From: Aspidiotus rigidus
Lineage: Eukaryota; Arthropoda; Insecta; Hemiptera; Diaspididae
Direction: 5' to 3'
Assembly: GCA_035079385.1 (NCBI GenBank)
Contig: JAVHKY010000037.1
Location: forward strand, 1,984,001-2,048,000
Length of the DNA: 64,000 nucleotides
Position numbers and translations under genes: made by a program. Shown one piece after another: positions 58,101-64,000 of this stretch (position 1 is its first letter; each line of letters begins with the position of its first letter). The notes below the pieces were generated by a model. That model was not told the origin of the DNA. It did not search any database and worked only from the letters and a program-made list of their open reading frames with translations.

Positions 58101-59257
58101 ATAATGAGCATTTCTATTATTATCTTTTAAAAATAATAAATCAATGTGATTTTTTTTTTTCATCTTTAGTTATATCTGATAAAGGATAGATTTTATATTG
58201 ATTATTATGGAGATATATGTTAATTGATAATCCCCCTTTGATCAAATTAAGCCTATTAACTCTATTTACAAATTTATTATTATCTTGAACTTTGATTGGA
58301 AATTCCATCCCTTTTAAAGCTTTATCAAAAATATATTCATATTGTTTATATTTAGTCACTCTTTCTGGATGTTCATCAACTGGAAATAAACCAGCTAAAA
58401 TAGACCATAAATAACATTTATTATCTCGTTCATTTTTCACATTCACTATAGCTCTTTTACTTGCTAAGATTTTTGGGAGCTGAATGAATGAACTAGCTCT
58501 TAATGGATCATATCTATTTATATTGATTCTAAAATTATCAATTGATATTAACACCCACTGTGACCCCTCGTTTTCAGATATATTTTCATGTCTTCCCATT
58601 ATGTAGTTGATAACATTATCATACATATTATCCATATTAGATTCAGGAAGAATTGTATAATTTTCCGTCTGTAAATGCATTGATTCAGTCTGGATGATTT
58701 CTGTTTGACCTCTTCTTTCATAGGTTCCAGTAACACAAAAATTAGCTCTAATTCCAACATACTGTCTCAAATATTTTTTCAAGAGACCAAAAGTAGGTTT
58801 TTTCATAACACATAAAAATTCTGTCAAATCTTGAATTCCCCAGTCATTCTGAATTTCAAATTGTGCATGTCTACTTCTAAAATTTTCATCTACAAATCTA
58901 GGTCTAATTTTGTAATTATTTTGTGATAACAAAGTTGTATTTGCTTCAAATATATCTTCATTAAAATTGAATGGTGTACCAGTCAGCCAAGAATTAATTT
59001 CTTCATTATTTAGTTCAAAGGAAACTTCTAATTTTCTTTCATGAATTCTTGATTCTCCCAATTTTTGAATTAATATTTTATATAACTTATTTAATTTTTC
59101 TTTTACCTCCTGTCCTCTAGTATTCTATTTGCCTTGTAGTTTTATTTACATATATATTGTGCGCTTTAAAAAACTGAATCCAGTGACCAATATTTGTATC
59201 TTGTCTTCTTGTTTCATTTCTTATAATGCTTATTGATATCTGATTTCTGTTATTCAT
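55083..59257 (-). pseudogene. Protein-primed family B DNA polymerase, frameshifted
   Basis: Minus-strand pieces give, in order: an N-terminal region (from ATG 59257) typical of the arthropod form of this polymerase, a Cys/His finger (about 58025-57955), the exonuclease motifs Y-A-D-F-E-S (about 57880), H-N-F-S-G-Y-D-A-H (about 57185) and L-R-F-L-D-S-Y-K (about 57015), then polymerase motif A Y-L-D-A-N-N-L-Y-G (about 56360), motif B N-N-S-V-F-G (about 55915) and motif C D-T-D-S (55624-55634), then the thumb. Catalytic residues are all present. The frame changes near 59110, 58155 (a 13-T run), 57915, 57530, 56900, 56410 and 55620. Unbroken length would be near 1350 residues, usual for the family. 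It replicates linear DNA by protein priming; here it is inactive as written. Confidence 0.85.
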
Positions 59258-59300
59258 TTTTTGTGTAGAAGTTTTTTTATTTCTAATTTATATAGAAAAT
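59258..59300 (-). promoter_or_regulatory. TATA-type promoter motif upstream of polymerase
   Basis: On the minus strand AAAATTTTCTATATAAATTA lies about 30 bases before the polymerase ATG. Nearly the same string (AATTTCTATATAAATAAG) precedes the zinc-finger gene, and ATATAAATGG overlaps the starts at 53016 and 60723. Confidence 0.45.
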
Positions 59301-59322
59301 TTTTTAATAACAAAATTATTTT

Positions 59323-59652
59323 TCAAGAGATTAATTTAAAATTGATGTTTTCCTTTGTCATTTCTAATCTTCTTTTATGATAATCTGATTTTAAATGGGT
59401 ATTATAACTTCTTATATTTATTCTCTTTCCACATTCACACTGTTTATCAATTAATTTCAATTCATCATTATGTTTTTTCATTAATAAATTTTTACATAGT
59501 TTACAATAATACTGATTTTTACTAAATTCATCACTGCTTTTAAATTTCTGACATTTAGTACATAGATGAAGCTCTCCAGCATCAATAGCTGAAAATAAGT
59601 CCTCATCTTGTATTGTCTTATAAATTAAAATAATTTTCTTAGATAGATTCAT
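59323..59652 (-). CDS. Zinc-finger protein of PolB segment (109 aa)
   Basis: ATG at 59652 lies just after CTATATAAATAAGAAGA. Two metal sites are visible: C-T-K-C ... Y-Y-C-K-L-C (a four-Cys ribbon, with K-S-S-D-E-F between, as in HNH-associated zinc ribbons), then C-E-C-G ... H-L-K-S-D-Y-H (C2H2-like). It sits immediately upstream of the polymerase on the same strand. No enzyme motif (no HNH) is seen, so I infer nucleic-acid binding only. Confidence 0.6.
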   Translation of the reverse strand: MNLSKKIILIYKTIQDEDLFSAIDAGELHLCTKCQKFKSSDEFSKNQYYCKLCKNLLMKKHNDELKLIDKQCECGKRINIRSYNTHLKSDYHKRRLEMTKENINFKLIS

Positions 59653-59689
59653 TCTTCTTATTTATATAGAAATTTTTTTAATAAGGAAT

Positions 59690-60000
59690 TTTGTAAACAT
59701 TGATCTAACAAAAACCTTCCCGAAATAGACATAAAACCTTCCAAAAATAGACATAAAACATTTTTAAAATAGATATAAAACCTTCCCAAAAAGAATAAGT
59801 TCAAAAATAGACACAAAACCAACATAAAACAGACAAGAAACCAACATAAAACATGTCAAGAATAGACACAAGACCTTTTCAAAAACTCCCATGTCCAAAA
59901 TAGACATAAAAGCGACTTGAAACCTGTCAAGACGTAAAAACCAACATAAAACTTTTCAAGATATAAAAATAGACATACTTAAAACCTTCCAAAATTAATC
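59690..60000. repeat. Degenerate 19-20 bp repeat array in PolB segment
   Basis: The word AAAATAGACATAAAACCTTC and variants (ATAGACACAAAACC, ACATAAAACATG) recurs about a dozen times in 300 bp between two genes. It could be an origin or homologous region; nothing proves that. Confidence 0.55.
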
Positions 60001-60066
60001 AATGTAAAAAGTTCTGAAAAATGATTAGGCTTATTATGTAACATCTCTAAGATTAAGTTCTAGGTG

Positions 60067-60723
60067 TTAATTTTTTAATTTCTTAGGTTTTTGATTTATA
60101 ACTGATTTTTCAGACTCGCTAGTCTTTGCATAAATTCTTTCTATTTTATCTTTAGATGGAATATCTGAATCTTTGATAGCAACTCTTGTGAATTTATTAC
60201 CAAAATCTATTTTCATTTCATCTACCTTCTTTTGAATTTTCATTAATTCTGAAACTGGTAGTAAATTGAATGATTTTGTTGTTACAGATATATCTAAACC
60301 AGAATCATATTCAACAGGTTTGATTTGAGATTTTTCATTATATTTTTTAAGCAATCTATCATTTTCTTCTTTCAATTGTTTTTTCTCTTCTTCCAAATGT
60401 TTACTATTATTTAGAAGGTTTATTAAATCATTTGATAAATTTTGATAAAGTATATTATTACATCTCGCTTCACAAGCAGGAACAAAAATTGCATTAACAA
60501 GTTTTCTATAATTCTTTTTAGTTTCATCATCAAAATTTTTCTCATTAATTCCTTTATGAAATTTTTGAATCAAGTCCATGTATGATTTAGCAATATCTGA
60601 TGTTGATTGATTCTCATAATAATGTTTTAAATTTTCTAAATTGAAACTTATCATCTCTTTTATATCTGTGCTAAATGAATTAACTATTGAAGTTAATGTA
60701 ACTAAAGATTTTTCATTTGCCAT
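60067..60723 (-). CDS. Coiled-coil protein of PolB segment (218 aa)
   Basis: The ATG at 60723 overlaps TTAATATAAATGG. The frame is intact to TAA at 60067. It is mostly helical. Residues about 105-132 are a coiled coil (H-L-E-E-E-K-K-Q-L-K-E-E-N-D-R-L-L-K-K), and the C-terminus is Lys-rich (K-P-K-K-L-K-N). Two Cys near residue 80 flank A-R (A-C-E-A-R-C). No known family. It might be a structural, priming or nucleic-acid-binding protein; this is inference only. Confidence 0.6.
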   Translation of the reverse strand: MANEKSLVTLTSIVNSFSTDIKEMISFNLENLKHYYENQSTSDIAKSYMDLIQKFHKGINEKNFDDETKKNYRKLVNAIFVPACEARCNNILYQNLSNDLINLLNNSKHLEEEKKQLKEENDRLLKKYNEKSQIKPVEYDSGLDISVTTKSFNLLPVSELMKIQKKVDEMKIDFGNKFTRVAIKDSDIPSKDKIERIYAKTSESEKSVINQKPKKLKN

Positions 60724-60779
60724 TTATATTAAAAAAATTATATATTTTTTTTACCATTTACCGTTCCACTTTCCATACT

Positions 60780-61136
60780 ATTTTACCATTCCCCCTTCCC
60801 TTTTCCATTCATAATACAAAAAAATCTTTCAGGGAGAAATATAATATAAGCCTGAAAACTATTAATAAATATCTAATAAAATATGATATCCCCCATAGAA
60901 TTATAAAAATTAATCGTGATAAAAATGGGAGATTCACTTTTGGTATTTTTGAAAAACCTGAAACTAAAGTTTTATCACATTGCAATGATAATGAAATTAA
61001 TAAAGATTCTACAAGAAAAGTTTGTATCAATTTGAATAATAATCTAGTCATAAAAGCAGATGGGCAAAAAGAAAATCGAAGTGACAAAAAGTTTGATTAT
61101 TTATCATTCATTGACAATTTAGAAGGGTTTAAGTGA
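60780..61136 (+). CDS. Divergent frame at right end of PolB segment
   Basis: An open stretch of about 115 codons to TGA at 61134 has no internal ATG. The part R-E-K-Y-N-I-S-L-K-T-I-N-K-Y-L looks like a helix-turn-helix of recombinase or regulator type, and a Lys-rich end follows. It may be a 5'-truncated gene or need an upstream exon. Codon use is AT-rich like its neighbours. Confidence 0.35.
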   Translation: MLPFPLPFSIHNTKKSFREKYNISLKTINKYLIKYDIPHRIIKINRDKNGRFTFGIFEKPETKVLSHCNDNEINKDSTRKVCINLNNNLVIKADGQKENRSDKKFDYLSFIDNLEGFK

Positions 61137-61324
61137 GTGGCCGAAATATCAAATTTTTGCTTGAGTATTCTCATAATTATACTAACTACCTGTACATGTT
61201 AAATATGAGAAAAAGAGTGGTAAATAAATTTTAGAACCACAAAAGAAAATAATCATCTCATAAATTTTTATTTTTCAAAACAAAATACTAATCTTACATA
61301 AATAAAAAAATCTTTACGGAAAGA

Positions 61325-61455
61325 AAAAAATATGGACCTTCAAAAAATTGTGATACTTAGCTAACCATAAAAAAATAATCTTCTTATACAAAAAATATGG
61401 ACCTTCAAAAAATTGTGATGCTTAGCTAACCACAAAAAAAATAATCTTCTTATAC
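61325..61455 (+). repeat. Two direct repeats of about 65 bp at right end of PolB segment
   Basis: AAAATATGGACCTTCAAAAA ... TTAGCTAACCA ... AATAATCTTCTTATAC occurs twice in tandem, near 61328 and 61388. It marks the right limit of the AT-rich segment. No similarity to the repeats at 52600-52990 is seen. Confidence 0.7.
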
Positions 61456-61590
61456 TACTAGATGCAGTGCGGATAATGTCTTATTTATTATTAAATGAAG
61501 ACGCACTTTGTCAAAGCTTGTTAAAAATTTGACTCTTATCCAAACCTAATACGTCGTATGACGCTAGTAGTTCATCTTTTTTAAAGAGTT

Positions 61591-61821
61591 CTATATTTCT
61601 GTCATGAACGTAGCCTTACGAAATGCTTCGTCTTTCTTCTTATGCTCTTCGATTTCCGCATCCGATGCTCCCAATTCTAATGCCGTTGGTTTCTTCAATT
61701 TGTCTTCGATTACGTCGATTCCATTTTCGTGGTAGCCCAAAACGTCGCGAATCTTTCGCTTCCAAATTGGCCAGTCAACCTCTCCGCTCAGAGGTTTAAT
61801 ATTCTTCGCTAGACCTTCCAT
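61591..61821 (-). pseudogene. Copia gag N-terminus, truncated
   Basis: An ATG 83 bp inside the 5' LTR opens a 76-codon frame. It begins M-E-G-L-A-K-N-I-K-P-L-S-G, followed by W-P-I-W-K-R-K-I-R-D-V-L, the typical start of copia-type Gag. It stops at TAG (61591) soon after F-R-K-A-T-F-M, well before the nucleocapsid zinc knuckle. About 135 bp later the foreign AT-rich segment starts. Confidence 0.8.
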
Positions 61822-61890
61822 AACGCGAAATGAGTTCTAAAAGAATTTTTTTTCTTTAAAAAAAATCAACTAAAATCTGTTAATGAACTC

Positions 61891-61904
61891 CTGGGCCCAT
61901 AACC
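61891..61904 (-). other. Copia primer-binding site
   Basis: GGTTATGGGCCCAG directly adjoins the 5' LTR. This is the site that copia elements pair with an internal fragment of initiator tRNA-Met. Confidence 0.85.
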
Positions 61905-62051
61905 TTTTAAATTACGTTGTGGTTACAAGGAAGGTTTTATTCGAAGTAACGATAAAAGAAAAGTACAAAACTGATTTTTACATACGATACATAATTTTGT
62001 ACATAGCAGCCAATAATAATTAACGAGTGTCGTGCGCGCCTACCTACAATA
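61905..62051 (-). repeat. Copia 5' LTR
   Basis: 147 bp, 146 identical to 50539-50685. The target duplication AGTTT follows at 62052-62056. Confidence 0.9.
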
Positions 62052-62950
62052 AGTTTTAGATGATTCCTCTCTGAACGAGCTGGAAGAGCGAATATTAAAA
62101 TCGTGTCCAAAATAGATGCTATGAACTTTGAGAGACAGAAAGTGGGAGACTTCACACAAGATACCGCCACAGGACGAAGAGGAACGTTTGTTTTGTGCAT
62201 TTTCGGTAAGCCATAAAACTTGGGCGCGATGCTGTCATAACAAGTGAGATACTTTTTAAGACTCTGGTCTATAAATCTTCTATCAAACATCTCTCTGACA
62301 AATCCGTTGCTCTTGCGTTCCAAAGAGGACGTTGGATCTTGCTTGAGCTTAGAATAAGTAGTGGTATCCTCTAGGAGAGCCAACGTGTTCTGCTGGTGCT
62401 CTTCCTTTTCCATAATGACCGTAGCATTTCCCTTATCAGCCCTCAAGACCAACAAATTGGGATTATTCCTCAAAAATTTAGCGGTGACCTGTCTGTCCAT
62501 ATACATTGTAGGTGGGGCCATGTGCCTCTCGTAACATCCTATGATGCCTGGCTTTCGGATTCGTTATCCGTTTCAGATGTTGCGAAATTAAAAGACGGAC
62601 TTCATCCTTCTTCTCCGTCGTAGCCCTCGATTGGCTGATCACATACTCCACATCAGTAACTATCCTATCTTCTGGAAGTTTGGTAGGTTGCATACAAAAT
62701 TTCGGACCTTAAGCCAGGGTGCGCCTAATATCTTCCAGTAATTCTGTCTCGGTGAGGTTTACAAGCCATCTTTCTGGAACTTCAAAATGAGATTTACAGG
62801 ATTTATTCTTTCTTTCTTCCAACAGTCTAAACTTTCGTTCATGGTGCCAATTGATTTTCTCTCGTTCTGATTTTTCTCTCTCCGCGGTGTGGTTAAAAGC
62901 CATTCTGAAGAGGTATTACATGTGACATAGCTGGGGAACTGGTTCTCCAT
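62052..62950 (-). pseudogene. PLE family D, 5' part (pre-RT and RT start)
   Basis: Frames 62903-62709, 62693-62478 and 62521-62057 read successive parts of a PLE protein. A basic N-terminal region has H-E-R-K-F-R-L-L-E-E-R, then L-R-A-D-K-G-N-A-T-V-I-M, then F-Y-G-L-P-K-M-H-K-T-N-V-P-L-R-P-V. This is the region just before the RT core found at 49836-50533. The last frame runs straight into the copia LTR at 62051. Frame changes show it was already decaying. Confidence 0.85.
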
Positions 62951-64000
62951 TTTCTTGAGTAAATCCTCCTAATGGAATTGATCAGTGTATTTGTCATTGA
63001 TCTCACAGTTCAAAATGAGCATTTTCGACCGTCTGAGCCACTTTTTGAAAGTGAAGTTTTTAGGATTCCCACAGCTTATTTTGGAGAACGAATCCGAGAT
63101 ATGTCTTGGAGTAATATCGCACTTACTACATCGTTTTTAAAAGGAAATAGCACAACGATTTTTGACCAATTTTCACTGTTTCACTGTTACAGTCGATGCC
63201 GACTATAACGAGATTCAAGGGCCTGATACTTTTTCTCGCTTTACCCGGAAGCTCGCAGTAGACATACCCCGGTTATAACGAGATTCTCGTTATGTCCGGT
63301 TATACCGCAAATATAGAAAAACTTACACAAATGCAGTAGAGAAAAGCGAATGAGGGAGTTTTGTACATGTTTATACATATTTCATAGGTAGAATTTATTT
63401 CGACTGTTTCCAGAGCGCCAGCGTTGTCTTTAGGCCTCTCCTCATATAAAACGTGAACATTCTCAGGTCTGGAAAATGAATGTCCGGTTGCCAGAAGAAG
63501 GACTGCAAATTATAATTATAAGGTTGACTTGAGAGTAATCAATGAATAGAAAGAACTCTTGTAGCTGCGTTCAAATGCTATTCGGACAATCTGTTCACAA
63601 GTGAAAAGCTGGAAAAACTTGTCAAAATAATAATGGCCCACCCATCGTAGCTCAAATGTTACAAGTCGACTATTGATACTTGATGGTGCATCTGAAGCTT
63701 TCGAACTGTCTCCTCCCAGACAAGTTTTTGATAGAGGTAGAGGAGGAATGCTGATGGATGGAGAAGACGCTTGAAAGAAGGAGGGGGGGGGGAGAATTCG
63801 AATCTTGGAGAAGGAGAAAAGTTTTTCCCGCGAGGCCAAAACAGACTAATCGATGTTTCCAACATTCTATTCAAGGGTAACCAATCTTCGTATGATAAGA
63901 GATGTAATATTTTTGCGGGAATATACGCCCTAATTGATAAGGAAAAGCTCGTTAAGACCGGCATCACTCCTCATAGTAACCGGTGTAATTTACATAGCCT
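62951..64000. other. No gene seen; small palindrome
   Basis: ATAACGAGATTCTCGTTAT at 63275-63293 is an almost perfect palindrome, and TATAACGAGATTC also occurs at about 63206. This may be the end of a DNA transposon. Minus-strand frames at 63516-63967 are Ser/Pro/Leu-rich and show no family features. Confidence 0.35.

Larger units (their letters stand above)
52590..61455. mobile_element. AT-rich virus-like segment with family B DNA polymerase
   Basis: Between the copia gag and pol remnants lies an extremely AT-rich block with closely packed genes. These are a DNA polymerase, a zinc-finger protein, a coiled-coil protein, small acidic-tail proteins, short intergenic gaps and repeat arrays. No integrase, packaging ATPase, capsid or terminal inverted repeat is visible, so it is not a complete Maverick/Polinton. 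The polymerase type (protein-primed, DNA_pol_B_2) is shared with Polintons, adintoviruses, bidnaviruses and linear plasmids. Boundaries at 52590 and 61455 are judged from where copia-like coding stops and base composition changes. Confidence 0.65.
50539..62051 (-). mobile_element. Ty1/copia element with large foreign insert
   Basis: Two 147-bp LTRs (50539-50685 and 61905-62051) in the same orientation differ at one base. AGTTT duplications flank them. The primer-binding site and gag start lie beside the right LTR, and pol RT-RNase H and the polypurine tract lie beside the left LTR. So the element reads right to left. Gag C-terminus, protease and integrase are missing and the space is occupied by the AT-rich PolB segment. 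Confidence 0.92.

Noticed and set aside
52590..61455. Complete Maverick/Polinton
   Set aside because: No integrase, packaging ATPase, protease, capsid genes or terminal inverted repeats could be found; only the polymerase type is shared.
61937..62521. A single 194-codon protein
   Set aside because: It is a read-through of a PLE fragment into the copia LTR at 62051, not one gene.
63516..63967. Ser/Pro-rich minus-strand frames as a gene
   Set aside because: Overlapping frames with low-complexity composition, including a G-run artefact (P-P-P-P), and no family features.

Overview
This is a eukaryotic, AT-rich, transposon-dense window, almost certainly from an insect or close arthropod relative. 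The signs are spliced genes with short introns, a neurexin-1 gene ending in the arthropod-like PDZ ligand EWYV, a copia element primed by an internal initiator-tRNA-Met fragment, many Penelope-like elements (PLEs), and a short (TTAGG)n stretch of the insect telomere type. I cannot name the species.

Host genes. (1) Plus strand, 5489-19546: a four-exon gene for a multi-spanning membrane protein with a C-terminal RING-H2 finger, resembling the RNF139/TRC8-RNF145 ubiquitin-ligase family. Its two large introns hold four compound retroelement insertions and a 45-bp minisatellite. (2) Minus strand, 30452-42933: twenty exons of an alpha-neurexin (Nrx-1), from LNS2 through LNS3, EGF-B, LNS4, LNS5, EGF-C and LNS6 to the Thr-rich stalk, transmembrane helix and cytoplasmic tail. 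All exon phases agree and the exons total 4121 nt. The signal peptide, LNS1 and EGF-A were not found and probably lie beyond base 64000.

Mobile DNA. The first intron of the RING gene contains three insertions. One is a chimera (5832-8365) in which the 3' half of a Ty3/gypsy element (RNase H, integrase, LTR, primer-binding site) is fused to a PLE terminus, arranged as a palindrome and bounded by an 11-bp target duplication. The other two are palindromic PLE copies, B (8380-10044) and A (10312-12880). PLE copy C (16605-18571, open 555-codon frame) sits against the splice acceptor of exon 3. PLE termini carry a hairpin motif resembling a hammerhead ribozyme core. Between the two host genes lies a cluster of small inverted-repeat elements (about 22-24.8 kb).

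Upstream of neurexin exon LNS2 (43-64 kb) is a repeat field, then a decayed LINE (about 47.5-48.8 kb), then a four-level nest. A second PLE family (49190-50538 plus 62052-62950) is split by a copia element (50539-62051, two 147-bp LTRs differing at one base, 5-bp target duplication). The copia internal region is replaced from gag to integrase by a very AT-rich virus-like segment (about 52590-61455). That segment encodes a protein-primed-type family B DNA polymerase, now broken by frameshifts, plus small zinc-finger, coiled-coil and acidic-tail proteins whose starts follow TATAAAT(G)-type motifs. It is itself interrupted by a hairpin-headed non-autonomous element (53639-54596). This segment and the PLE-gypsy chimera are the two most unusual items in the window.
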